A DNA stretch of 64,000 bases from Mucilaginibacter agri (GTDB lineage: Bacteria > Bacteroidota > Bacteroidia > Sphingobacteriales > Sphingobacteriaceae): positions 620,001-684,000 of the forward strand of contig NZ_WWEO01000045.1 in the NCBI RefSeq assembly GCF_009928685.1. Direction: 5' to 3'. The position numbers and the translations under genes are program-made. Positions 53,844-62,394 of the stretch are shown here, in pieces (the first letter of the stretch is position 1; every line of letters begins with the position of its first letter). Under the pieces are notes generated by a model. That model was not told the DNA's origin. It worked only from the letters and a program-made list of their open reading frames with translations, and ran no database searches.

Positions 53844-54416
53844 TTGAAAATATTGATCCAGTTGGAGAATAGAAAAATAATATCAAAAGAGATTTCAGAT
53901 CTTCAAAAACTGCACGACAAGCAGCGCGATATCGACCAGAAATTGGATGAGTTAATCCAGTTGCTAAGCGACAGCAAATTGGATAGCGAATCTGTGAAAT
54001 CTATTCAAAAAAAATTTAACAAAGCCCTGGAAATCACAGATCTTAGCCAGGATAAAATAAGTGAATTTAAGAAAATAGACGAACTAAGCGCAACCTCCTC
54101 TCGCGAAGAATTATTGGATGAGTTTACTATATTACTTACCAACAATAGAGTAGACAACCATGTGGCGCGCAGATTTATCCGGCAGGAACGCGTTTCGGCC
54201 GCGGTGCTTATTTCTATCGGCGTTATTATGATTGGCCTCGGTTTCGCTATGATTATCATGCCCGCCCCTCCCTATTTCGAGATGTTTACCATTTACTATT
54301 TTAACCCCAATGATGGAGTTACCATAATGGATGTTATTTCCCTACTGATTATATTAGCCGGAATATATCTGCTTATAAAAACACTTACCAAGAAAAATAT
54401 CAGCCGATCACGATAA
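53844..54416 (+). CDS. Coiled-coil protein with two membrane helices, first gene of a partner-switch operon
   Basis: About 190 residues; family not recognised. The first ~115 residues are highly charged and helical (SDLQKLHDKQRDIDQKLDEL, IQKKFNKALEITDLSQDKIS) and look like a coiled coil. Two membrane helices follow, AAVLISIGVIMIGLGFAMII and VISLLIILAGIYLLI, with a short PAPPYFEMFTIYYFNPNDG loop, and a basic tail. No early ATG exists; the start must be a TTG (53844, or 53853 or 53862). The stop overlaps the next ATG by one base, so it belongs with the phosphatase gene. It could be the membrane sensor or anchor of that module. Confidence 0.65.
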   Translation: MKILIQLENRKIISKEISDLQKLHDKQRDIDQKLDELIQLLSDSKLDSESVKSIQKKFNKALEITDLSQDKISEFKKIDELSATSSREELLDEFTILLTNNRVDNHVARRFIRQERVSAAVLISIGVIMIGLGFAMIIMPAPPYFEMFTIYYFNPNDGVTIMDVISLLIILAGIYLLIKTLTKKNISRSR

Positions 54417-55558
54417 TGACCGCCACACCAACACTTAAGAAAATACTGCTGGTTGACGACAATCCGCTTTTTTTGAAAATGATGGCCAAGGCTTTTAACA
54501 AAGCTGGATTTGAATGTGTTATTGCCCACTCTGCTAATGAAGCCATTCGGCATATGGCTACCGATGTTCCGCATGCTATCTTGTCCGACTACCAGATGCC
54601 GATTATGAACGGTATTGAGTTTAGGAAATATGTGCTTAAACAACCATTACTAAAAGATATCCCGTTTATATTTCTTACCGATTTTTCTGATAAAGACCTT
54701 GTAATAACTGGATTGGGCTTGCAGGCGATTGATTATGTATTAAAAGACACGCCCGTTAGTGTAATAGTAACCAAACTTTACAATCTGCTTAATACCGTAA
54801 GTAAACAACGGGAACTATCTGAAATGGAGGTAAAAAAGGCAGCCGCGGCGCTTAACATACGCACCGTGCCGCAAAAGGCTCCTGATATTGAGGGCTATGA
54901 AATAAATTTTTGGCATCAAACATTTCAGGATATACCCGGAGGCGATTTTATTGATTTTATACCGGTAACAGATCGCTTTAACTTTATAATACTGGGCGAC
55001 GTTATGGGTAAAAAATGGATGGCCTGGTTTCTGAGTTTTAGCTTTTTGAGTTACATCCGCGCTGCGGTACGCTTCGGTGTGTCCAGTCAAGAGTATTCGC
55101 CCGCGGGAATATTGGCAAAAGTTAACGAGATTATTTGCGGCGACGACGCCCTGAAAGACATCTTAGCTACGCTATCATTGTTAATGGTAGATAAAGAAAC
55201 AAACCAGATTACTTACGCTGGCGCGGGCGATTTGCCGGTGATTCACTATCAAGCTAAAACGAAAAAATTTGAACAATTAAGGTGTTCAGGCTTACTTTTG
55301 GGTATGTTTGCCGATGGTCAGTATGACGAAAAGCAAATTGATATGAGGTCTGGCGATCAGTTGTTTATTTTTACCGACGGAATTATTGATTATGCAACGG
55401 CCGACGGCGCAAAAAGTGATTACAACTTGTTTACCGCTCAACTGGAGAAATTAACTGGCAGCAGTAACTCGTTTAACAAGGTCAAGCAGTTTTTAATTCA
55501 ACATCCGCCACATACCGTTGTTGATGATAGCAGTATTATACACATTTATAAAAAGTAG
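54416..55558 (+). CDS. Response regulator with SpoIIE/RsbU-type PP2C phosphatase output
   Basis: A 380-residue two-domain protein. The receiver (residues ~8-125) has D14-D15 (ILLVDDNP), phospho-acceptor D58 (ILSDYQMPIMNG) and T88 (FIFLTDFSD); at the usual Lys position it reads YVLKDT. A helical linker leads to the PP2C domain: FQDIPGGDFIDF and IILGDVMGKKWMAWFLS hold metal-binding aspartates; YAGAGDLPVI, FTDGIIDYA and VVDDSSIIHIYKK complete the active site. Such enzymes dephosphorylate a STAS antagonist, and the next gene (4 bases on) is one. Stimulus kinase not in the window. Confidence 0.92.
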   Translation: MTATPTLKKILLVDDNPLFLKMMAKAFNKAGFECVIAHSANEAIRHMATDVPHAILSDYQMPIMNGIEFRKYVLKQPLLKDIPFIFLTDFSDKDLVITGLGLQAIDYVLKDTPVSVIVTKLYNLLNTVSKQRELSEMEVKKAAAALNIRTVPQKAPDIEGYEINFWHQTFQDIPGGDFIDFIPVTDRFNFIILGDVMGKKWMAWFLSFSFLSYIRAAVRFGVSSQEYSPAGILAKVNEIICGDDALKDILATLSLLMVDKETNQITYAGAGDLPVIHYQAKTKKFEQLRCSGLLLGMFADGQYDEKQIDMRSGDQLFIFTDGIIDYATADGAKSDYNLFTAQLEKLTGSSNSFNKVKQFLIQHPPHTVVDDSSIIHIYKK

Positions 55559-55561
55559 AAG

Positions 55562-55897
55562 ATGATAGATATTATCAAAGAGCAAAACAATTACTTACTG
55601 GTAGACATTAAGCTGCACGAAGCCAATATGGCCAGCGCAGATGCGTTTAAAACAGAAATTGTTAGCCTGCTTGATACCCATCATAAAAAAGTAATCCTGA
55701 GCCTGCACCAGGTAAACTATATCGATAGCACCTTTTTAGGGGCATTGGTATCTGCGCTAAAACATGCAATATCGCTAAAACTGGATATCGCATTAGTTGG
55801 CCTTAAAAAAGATATTTACGACCTAATGACCTTAATACGCCTGGACAAGGTGTTTAAAATCTACGACTCCTTTACCGACGCCACAACGGCAGATTAA
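55562..55897 (+). CDS. STAS-domain anti-sigma-factor antagonist-like protein
   Basis: A single 111-residue STAS domain. The phosphorylation motif is VNYIDSTFLGALV, with S56 (or T57) in the position phosphorylated in SpoIIAA and RsbV. It is preceded by VILSLHQ and followed by a conserved-type helix (SALKHAISLKLDIALVGLKK) and VFKIYDSFTDA. It lies between the phosphatase and the ATPase gene. The expected cycle is: phosphatase removes the phosphate, STAS binds and occupies the ATPase, and the ATPase re-phosphorylates STAS. Confidence 0.9.
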   Translation: MIDIIKEQNNYLLVDIKLHEANMASADAFKTEIVSLLDTHHKKVILSLHQVNYIDSTFLGALVSALKHAISLKLDIALVGLKKDIYDLMTLIRLDKVFKIYDSFTDATTAD

Positions 55898-55901
55898 CCA
55901 T

Positions 55902-55907
55902 AGGAGG
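55902..55907 (+). promoter_or_regulatory. Strong Shine-Dalgarno AGGAGG fixing the GTG start at 55915
   Basis: TAGGAGG is placed 7 bases before GTG. Most genes here lack a Shine-Dalgarno sequence, so this both supports the unusual GTG start and suggests high or regulated translation of the ATPase gene. Confidence 0.7.
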
Positions 55908-55914
55908 CGATAAC

Positions 55915-56430
55915 GTGCTTGTACAAAAATCTTTTAAGCTCGGTTACGCAGCATCCATGCCTGCTGATTTACTGGAGGAAATATTATGGCTTATAAAAAG
56001 CAATATATCCGTGGATGCCGGAATTAGTGGGGTGCTTTTTAAATCGAAGTTTATTTTAACGGAGCTGCTTACCAACGCCATTAAGCATGCTAATACAGAT
56101 GAGGTTATTTTAAATCTGGAGATAACAGATAGCCTTGTACGCTTCATAAAAACAGACCATGGTACGCCGATGAATTTCCCTGGGCTGGAGAATAAATCCT
56201 TTGAGGGTGGAATTATCATAACTGCCGATATTATGCATACGCTTTATGCAGTAGAGCAAAATGGCAGGCTTTGCTTTTATTGCCACGAAAATAGCGCCCC
56301 GACCATTAACATAAATGATTTCCCGGAGCACTTTGGCCTGCTCATTATTACCAAAGCGGCCGATGAGTTTTGCTATCAATACAACAAGCAAAACCATGCG
56401 AATACCTTTACAGCAAGTATAAATATCTAA
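55915..56430 (+). CDS. RsbW/SpoIIAB-like ATPase (anti-sigma-type serine kinase)
   Basis: 171 residues from a GTG start. GHKL fold: N box LTELLTNAIKHAN (E50, N54), G1-like TDHGTPMNFPG and late HFGLLIITKAADEFCYQYNK with TFTASINI. The order and spacing match RsbW-type kinases that phosphorylate a STAS partner. Between G1 and the last motif is a longer, less conserved stretch with two cysteines. There is no adjacent sigma-factor gene, so its effector, perhaps a polysaccharide enzyme, is unknown. Its stop overlaps the stop of the converging flippase gene by 4 bases. Confidence 0.85.
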   Translation: MLVQKSFKLGYAASMPADLLEEILWLIKSNISVDAGISGVLFKSKFILTELLTNAIKHANTDEVILNLEITDSLVRFIKTDHGTPMNFPGLENKSFEGGIIITADIMHTLYAVEQNGRLCFYCHENSAPTININDFPEHFGLLIITKAADEFCYQYNKQNHANTFTASINI

Positions 56431-57770
56431 TGGGCAGGCCTGATTGCCGCCAGGGTTTTATTTAGCAATAATTTAGTTTCAGTAAAACCAACTGAATAAA
56501 TACTCCAGAATGAATATTTCTGGTACTTTCTTAACTCCACGTAACTGATAATTACCGCAATTAAAACCGGCACTACGGTGGTTATGGCCACACCGTAAAC
56601 ATTACCAAGCACCTTTATACCGAGATAATCGAAAATAATGTTGGCAGCCAGCATCACCAGTACTTTATAGAAATTAACCTGCGGGCGATGGATTACATCG
56701 AGCGTAAGGGCAGAGAACCGATCGGCGGGGTATAACAAAGCAAAAGTCATAAACAGACGGAACACGTTGGCAGCTTCTGTATGTACATATTTGCCGCCAC
56801 CTATCAACCCAATAGCGAAATCGGCCAGCAAAACGGCGATAAGGCATGCCGGGATCAGTATAATAGTGAGCATACCCGCATATTTCTTCATGGTGAAGAT
56901 AACGCCCTCGCGGTCGTTTTGGTTATAGCGTGCCGATAGTTCGGGCATACCTGTGGCGGCAAAACTAACCAGTGGTACCTCTACCAGTTGCATCAGGCTT
57001 TGCCCCAGGTTATAGATGGCCAACGCCGCCGGCCCCAACATAAAATTGATAATATAGGTATCAGAGGTGCGAAACATATTGGAGCTGAGCGTTGTACCTA
57101 CGCTATATTTACCAAAATTATAGATTTCCATAATACCCGCTTTGGTACGTTTACCCAATGTATTAATACGCGACCAACCCATTGCCAATGTGTAGATACT
57201 AGTTATAAGATTAGACAGCAGATACGCGTATAACAAGGTGTCCAGGTTAAGCTTCCTCATAACAATGAGGATAATAATAAACGCGATAAACGATCCACGG
57301 TTTACAAAACGTACATACAGCAGTTGGTCGAACCGTTGTTCGCCTTGTAAAACGCAGGTAGCCATAAACATGGGCAACGTAAATACATAAGCCATACCAA
57401 ACCATTTAATAAACAGTAATAGGCCCGAATCACTTATAAAGCTCCTGCAGAAAAATGCGGGAATATTAGCTAACACTAACACGCCAGTAATCAGCAAACA
57501 TACAAACCAGGTTGATCCCGCCACTTCGGCCGTGCGCTTTTCGTCAGAACCGGCGTAGAACTTAATAAAGGCGGTGGTGATAAATCCCGAACGAAAAGTA
57601 TCTATCAGCAGGAACGTTGCCTGGAAGAAGCCCCACTCTCCCGCTTTTGCTATCGGAAGAGCCCTGAAGATGATGGCGGTGGTGATCATACTTAGTACAA
57701 TCATGATTCCGTTACCGGCCAAAGAGAGAAAATGTTTATTTTTTATCGCACTAATTACTTTCGACCACAT
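56427..57770 (-). CDS. Polysaccharide flippase (Wzx/MATE-like)
   Basis: Flips lipid-linked repeat units across the inner membrane. I start at the ATG at 57770 (447 residues, MWSKVISAIKNK); the TTG nine codons upstream is less likely. About twelve to fourteen membrane segments are visible, starting FLSLAGNGIMIVLSMITTAI, then GEWGFFQATFLLIDTFRSGF, typical of the Polysacc_synt/Wzx group. ARYNQNDREGVIFTMKKYAG and YPADRFSALTLDVIHRPQVN lie in loops. It is isolated on its strand between the partner-switch operon and the paired GT2 genes. Confidence 0.87.
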   Translation of the reverse strand: MWSKVISAIKNKHFLSLAGNGIMIVLSMITTAIIFRALPIAKAGEWGFFQATFLLIDTFRSGFITTAFIKFYAGSDEKRTAEVAGSTWFVCLLITGVLVLANIPAFFCRSFISDSGLLLFIKWFGMAYVFTLPMFMATCVLQGEQRFDQLLYVRFVNRGSFIAFIIILIVMRKLNLDTLLYAYLLSNLITSIYTLAMGWSRINTLGKRTKAGIMEIYNFGKYSVGTTLSSNMFRTSDTYIINFMLGPAALAIYNLGQSLMQLVEVPLVSFAATGMPELSARYNQNDREGVIFTMKKYAGMLTIILIPACLIAVLLADFAIGLIGGGKYVHTEAANVFRLFMTFALLYPADRFSALTLDVIHRPQVNFYKVLVMLAANIIFDYLGIKVLGNVYGVAITTVVPVLIAVIISYVELRKYQKYSFWSIYSVGFTETKLLLNKTLAAIRPAH

Positions 57771-57857
57771 CTTTATCAGCAAATATTCGTAAAACAAGGT
57801 TACTTAAAATAAATCTATTTATTAGATATTAGCGTAAATTAAGCACCTTTATACCAC

Positions 57858-58646
57858 ATGGCTAAACTGTATTTTCCGGACGTTACCCTGCTTATCACCC
57901 ACTACAACCGTAGTCGCTCGTTAGAGAGACTATTGAAAACTTTTGCCGACCAGCAATTTAGCTTTGGCGGCATTGTTGTATCTGATGATGGCAGCAAGCC
58001 CGAACATCTCGAATACATTAAAGGTTTACACCAGCAATATCAGTTTAACCTGGTTACAACTCCGGTTAACAAGGGTCTCGGTAATAATATCAACAAGGGC
58101 CAGGATGCGGTTACTACACCCTACACGCTTTATGTGCAGGAAGACTTTGAACCCAAACCCGCTTTTGCCGAACATTTTACAGATGCCCTTGGCTTTTTAA
58201 CGGCCGACCCAACATTGGATATCGCCCGCTTTTACGCCTACTTTAAATATCCTTATACGAAATCTTATAAGAAAGGATTTTCCGAAATGATATTTAAAGC
58301 GTCGCCGTTTTATAGTAACCATCTTAAGTTTTACGTTTACAGTGACCACCCCCATTTAAGAAGAAGCAATTTTTTTGAAAAGTTTGGTCGTTATCCTGAA
58401 GGCATTAAAGGTGATTTGACAGAGTTTAGAATGGCGGCTTCGTTTATACAGCACAAAGGCCGGGGCTTGTTCTTCGATAATTTTACCGAATTATTTTATC
58501 AGAAAAACTCTTCAGACGAGCCGAGCACCATGGGCCGTGCTAGCTGGCGCGAGAGCAAAAACCCGGCGGCACTGGCTGTCCGTTACTTTTATCTTCGCTT
58601 TAAGTTATTAAAGTGGACCTACGAGGTGCTCTATAAGAAACGCTAA
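57858..58646 (+). CDS. Glycosyltransferase family 2, tandem copy A
   Basis: 262 residues, GT-A fold. VTLLITHYNRSRSLERLLKT, GGIVVSDDGSKPEHLEYIKG, NKGLGNNINKGQDAVTTPYT and LYVQEDFEP (the QED in the DxD position) are the donor-site motifs; YSDHPHLRR and FGRYPEGIKGDLTEF are in the acceptor half. It shares these words with the next gene, so the pair arose by tandem duplication. No membrane segment. The 53-base gap to copy B suggests cotranscription. Confidence 0.85.
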   Translation: MAKLYFPDVTLLITHYNRSRSLERLLKTFADQQFSFGGIVVSDDGSKPEHLEYIKGLHQQYQFNLVTTPVNKGLGNNINKGQDAVTTPYTLYVQEDFEPKPAFAEHFTDALGFLTADPTLDIARFYAYFKYPYTKSYKKGFSEMIFKASPFYSNHLKFYVYSDHPHLRRSNFFEKFGRYPEGIKGDLTEFRMAASFIQHKGRGLFFDNFTELFYQKNSSDEPSTMGRASWRESKNPAALAVRYFYLRFKLLKWTYEVLYKKR

Positions 58647-58699
58647 TAATATATTGATATTGAGTTATATTTATAAGTTTATATAATCTAATTGTTCAT

Positions 58700-59473
58700 A
58701 TGCCGCAGCAGTTTAATGCCGTCACACTTTTAATTACCCATTACAATCGCAGTCAGTCGCTCGAGCGTTTGTTGCAAAGCTTTGCCAAGCAAGAAATAAG
58801 CTTTGGTGGCATTGTGGTATCTGATGACGGCAGCAAACCTGAGCACCAGGAGTATCTTAAATCTATTCAGGATAGGTACAATTTTAACCTGGTGACTACT
58901 CCAAAGAATAAAGGGCTTGGTAATAACATCAATAAGGGTCAGGATGCGGTTACTACGCCGTACACACTATATGTGCAGGAAGATTTTGATCCGTTCGAGG
59001 GATATGGCAAGCATCTGGCCGATGCACTATCTATTATGGAAGAGCGTGCAGACATTGACCTTGTACGCTTTTACGCTTACTTTAAGTATCCATACTTAAA
59101 ACCGTACCGCGACGGTTATTCGGAAATGTTATTTAAGATCTGGTATCCGGGTTACCGAAAGTTTCATTGCTATAGCGACCATCCGCATTTACGCCGTACT
59201 ACCTTCTTTGAAAAATTCGGGCGTTACGCAGAAGGCATTAAAGGCGACCGCACAGAGTTTCTGATGGCATTATCTTTCCTTAAAAATAAAGGCAAGGCAA
59301 TGTTTTATGAAGATTTTAAAGGATTGTTTGATCAGGTAAATTCGTCGGACGAACCAAGTACCATGACCCGCAGCGACTTCCGCCAAAGCAAAAATATCTT
59401 CATAGCTGCAGCACGAGCCGTATACCGTAATGTGAAGCACACTTACGAGCTACTAACTTTCCCAACAAAATAA
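58700..59473 (+). CDS. Glycosyltransferase family 2, tandem copy B
   Basis: 257 residues, colinear with copy A: VTLLITHYNRSQSLERLLQS, GGIVVSDDGSKPEHQEYLKS, NKGLGNNINKGQDAVTTPYT and LYVQEDFDP, then YSDHPHLRRTTFFEKFGRYA and EGIKGDRTEFLMALSF. The donor-binding half is nearly identical while the acceptor half is more diverged. That is what one expects if both use the same activated sugar on different acceptors. The start ATG is at 58700 with no obvious Shine-Dalgarno. Confidence 0.85.
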   Translation: MPQQFNAVTLLITHYNRSQSLERLLQSFAKQEISFGGIVVSDDGSKPEHQEYLKSIQDRYNFNLVTTPKNKGLGNNINKGQDAVTTPYTLYVQEDFDPFEGYGKHLADALSIMEERADIDLVRFYAYFKYPYLKPYRDGYSEMLFKIWYPGYRKFHCYSDHPHLRRTTFFEKFGRYAEGIKGDRTEFLMALSFLKNKGKAMFYEDFKGLFDQVNSSDEPSTMTRSDFRQSKNIFIAAARAVYRNVKHTYELLTFPTK

Positions 59474-59497
59474 TTCGATACAGGGCTTTAAACAGAA

Positions 59498-60700
59498 TTA
59501 TATTTCTGTGCTATTGATGGCGCTATAAATGGCCTTTGCGTTATTCTCCCAGGTATGACCTGATGCGAATTCGATGCGTTGTTTTTGCAACTGCTCTGTA
59601 TTCTCTTCAAGCGCTTTAGTGATCAGCGGAATATAGTCCTCTTTAGTTTTGGCCAAGTAGACATGCTCACTGAAAACACTCATAGCCTCGGTAAGCGTAG
59701 CAACAGTTGGTTTCCCCATCGCCAGGTACTCGTCAATTTTACGGGGATAGTTGCCGATAGTCACCTCGTTAACAATCTGAGGATTAATGCATACATCAAA
59801 ACCAGCAATATAGGCCGGTAACATGTAAGGATATTTACTACCCAGAAAATGCACATTTGAATATTGATGCAACTTACTCGCCGTAAACTCGCGATCTTCC
59901 GGTCCCACTAAAACCAACTGCCAATCGGGTTTCTGTTGCGCTATGTGTTCTAATAACTCAATATCAAGACGAATGCTCTGCAACGCACCTACATAACCGA
60001 TAATTGGTCTTTTAATATCCATCAGATCGGCCGGAAGTGCGGCATCAAAGTTGGTAAACATATCCAGGTCGCAGCCCTGCCCCACATAGTAAGAGTTCGG
60101 GTTATATCTTTTACAATAACTGGCCAGATAACTCGAGTTAGCCACGCACACATCACTTTTAGCTATCAATTGAGGCTCCAAGCGGCTACCATGATATTTC
60201 CAATAATCAACTGCTACCATATTATCCCTGCTATAATAAACACTCACCGCAGGCTTTAAAAGCTCCTTTAAATAAAAGCAGCGAAAAATATCATTATCGT
60301 TAAAGAGAATGTAGTCTTTAAACTCAAGTTGCTCTGCGGCTTTTAAAATAGACCTGGAGAACCGTTTATTGTTAATCTTATTTAATACAGTATGTAAAGA
60401 TGTGTTTTTGATCCAATTAATGGATTCGATCATCTCATCCGGATAAAGGTTCCAAATGTTGTCTTCTACTTTAATCAAACTTTCCGCCCTACCCTTCAAC
60501 ACATCATACCGTTTACGGATAGCCGGCTCATGCCTGTTTTTTAGATAATTGACGCGATCTAAAGGCGAGTTAACATATAAGATCCTATTGTGCTTACTAA
60601 ACTCTACCGCCAGGTTTTTACAGTTGCTGCCTATTTCAACATCCCACGGTTGTTGGCCTACTACTATAATATCCCTGTTAACGATAGTGTCTATGTTCAT
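59498..60700 (-). CDS. Glycosyltransferase, GT-B fold (GT4/group 1)
   Basis: 400 residues from the ATG at 60700; an in-frame TTG lies two codons upstream. The start DIIVVGQQPWDVEIGSNCKN resembles TuaH-like group 1 transferases. The C-terminal Rossmann half contains PIIGYVGALQSIRLDIELLE, WQLVLVGPED, VHFLGSKYPYMLPAYIAGFD and the donor-site NYPRKIDEYLAMGKPTVATL (E of the EYLAMG motif). Located 14 bases after the polymerase gene on the same strand, hence part of the minus-strand exopolysaccharide operon. Confidence 0.86.
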   Translation of the reverse strand: MNIDTIVNRDIIVVGQQPWDVEIGSNCKNLAVEFSKHNRILYVNSPLDRVNYLKNRHEPAIRKRYDVLKGRAESLIKVEDNIWNLYPDEMIESINWIKNTSLHTVLNKINNKRFSRSILKAAEQLEFKDYILFNDNDIFRCFYLKELLKPAVSVYYSRDNMVAVDYWKYHGSRLEPQLIAKSDVCVANSSYLASYCKRYNPNSYYVGQGCDLDMFTNFDAALPADLMDIKRPIIGYVGALQSIRLDIELLEHIAQQKPDWQLVLVGPEDREFTASKLHQYSNVHFLGSKYPYMLPAYIAGFDVCINPQIVNEVTIGNYPRKIDEYLAMGKPTVATLTEAMSVFSEHVYLAKTKEDYIPLITKALEENTEQLQKQRIEFASGHTWENNAKAIYSAINSTEI

Positions 60701-60714
60701 CTGCAATATCGGGC

Positions 60715-62244
60715 TTATACGGCTGCTTCAATTAATTGTTTACTCTGAGCTTCTCTCAATTGTTTTTCGTCATCAAGTCGCTTAGTAATAACCATCAATG
60801 CACAAAATAGATAAAATAATATATTTGAAGGGAACTGTACTAATGCTTCTTGCGGAAAATTGGCAACATTGTACGTAAAAACGATTAATGTTGCCGCTAA
60901 ACAGTACGATTTAAGTTCGGGATCTTTAATGAGATAAAAATTATTGATGCCCGTTTTCATCATCACAAACATCATGGTACAAAAAAGAATAAGCCCAAGA
61001 TATCCGTCTTCTACTGCTACACGCATATAGCCGCTATCAGGAGCAAAATTTCCAAGGTACGAGCCCGGTGCAAACTTTTTGCCCCATTCGCCCACAGAGC
61101 CTAAACCGCCGCCCATCGGATGGCCCAAGATGTAAGGCTGAATCCTTTTCTGATTTTTTTTACGAACGTTGTAGGAATCGTCGTTATTAGGCCTGAAAGC
61201 TGATTGAAAACGAACAATAGTTTGATTACCAGTAGGAAAATTGATCAACACGATAAAGAAAAATGCAGCGATACACGAAAATATCAGCACCTTTTTATTG
61301 TAGTTAAGAATGGCAAACATAAACAATGCTGCGGGCAGCAACACGTTAGCACCCCTGGTACCAGAGTATAACATTGCCACAAAGCAAAACAGAATCATGA
61401 AGGCCGCAACTCCCTTTTTCCATGCCTTAAATTGTCCGAATATAATGCAGATACATAAAATGCAAGGCATTACCATGTTATAAGAGAACGCTACAGGATC
61501 TGAAAATATCGAATATTTACGCCAGTGCCCATTTATGAACAATAACGCAATCAGGTCGGGCGTGTTCAGAAAGGCCATCTCTGAGTCCGAAAAGCCAATG
61601 TATTCTTGTTTATACGCCCATAGTGCTCCGATAAAAGCAAGCCCGAGCCAAAGCTTAAATAAAAACCGTACAAACTCTATGGTACGAACGTTGTACAAAA
61701 ATATAAAATAACTAAATTGGAGGATGGCCACCGAACGAACGGTGTAGACCCATGCCAAACGGGATGCCGCAGTTGGGTTAGCTACTTCTATAATGTTATA
61801 AGCAACCCAAAGCAGTATCATAACACTTATGGGGCCTTTAAATAAGGCCCAGTTATCTTCGCGTCGCTGGTTAACAAGCAAGGCCAATAACAACAATAGT
61901 TGTAAGGCGTCCATAACGGTACCCAAAGGCCCGGGAACCCCTATACGCCCCAATTGGAACAGGAAATAGGCCATTAGCAGCAGCACAACGGTGCCAAATT
62001 TAGGATAGGCCACTACCCCGTAAATAAGTGGTACCGCCACGCAAATAGCTACAACAATGCCGCCAAAGGTAGCGCCGCCGGAGGCTACGCCGTATCCCAT
62101 GATTATGGCGCACCCAATAAACATCATCATGCCAGCCGGGCTGCGTAGTTTTTGAACCACGAGAATCTCACGAAGCGTTTCTTTAAAGCTTTTTTTACGC
62201 TTACGCGCAACTCTATCGTTAACTATCGTAAAACTTTCTGCCAC
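60715..62244 (-). CDS. O-antigen ligase/polymerase family membrane protein (Wzy-like)
   Basis: 509 residues with about twelve membrane segments, the PF04932 layout. The long periplasmic loop near residue ~350-400 (after FSCIAAFFFIVLINFPTGNQ) contains QSAFRPNNDDSYNVRKKNQK, HPMGGGLGSVGEWGKKFAPG and FAPDSGYMRVAVEDGYLGLI; HPxxGxGxG is the conserved ligase/polymerase loop. Basic residues crowd both termini, consistent with cytoplasmic ends. In this cluster, polymerase is more likely than lipid-A ligase. It starts directly after the 49-residue gene stop (no gap). Confidence 0.87.
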   Translation of the reverse strand: MAESFTIVNDRVARKRKKSFKETLREILVVQKLRSPAGMMMFIGCAIIMGYGVASGGATFGGIVVAICVAVPLIYGVVAYPKFGTVVLLLMAYFLFQLGRIGVPGPLGTVMDALQLLLLLALLVNQRREDNWALFKGPISVMILLWVAYNIIEVANPTAASRLAWVYTVRSVAILQFSYFIFLYNVRTIEFVRFLFKLWLGLAFIGALWAYKQEYIGFSDSEMAFLNTPDLIALLFINGHWRKYSIFSDPVAFSYNMVMPCILCICIIFGQFKAWKKGVAAFMILFCFVAMLYSGTRGANVLLPAALFMFAILNYNKKVLIFSCIAAFFFIVLINFPTGNQTIVRFQSAFRPNNDDSYNVRKKNQKRIQPYILGHPMGGGLGSVGEWGKKFAPGSYLGNFAPDSGYMRVAVEDGYLGLILFCTMMFVMMKTGINNFYLIKDPELKSYCLAATLIVFTYNVANFPQEALVQFPSNILFYLFCALMVITKRLDDEKQLREAQSKQLIEAAV

Positions 62245-62394
62245 TTAAAAAAATAGTATTTTAAAAATCAACGTGTAAGTACTTAAAAATGCTACAACCA
62301 ATGCAACAATGCGAGTTACCTTATTCGTTTTTTCTTGCAGCTTGGCCGCAATTTCATCTTTGTAGATTACTTTTTCAGACGGATTAATTCTCAT
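62245..62394 (-). CDS. Small membrane protein (49 residues) in the exopolysaccharide operon
   Basis: Minus-strand ATG at 62392-62394 to TAA at 62245-62247. The product starts MRINPSEKVIYKDEIAAKLQ, then a basic EKTNKVTR and one membrane helix (IVALVVAFLSTYTLIFKILF). Its start overlaps the preceding GT2 gene by 11 bases and its stop abuts the polymerase start with no spare base, so it fills the only gap in the operon. I do not recognise the family. The layout (helical head, one C-terminal span, cytoplasmic N-terminus) suggests an accessory subunit of the transferase or polymerase. Confidence 0.7.
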   Translation of the reverse strand: MRINPSEKVIYKDEIAAKLQEKTNKVTRIVALVVAFLSTYTLIFKILFF

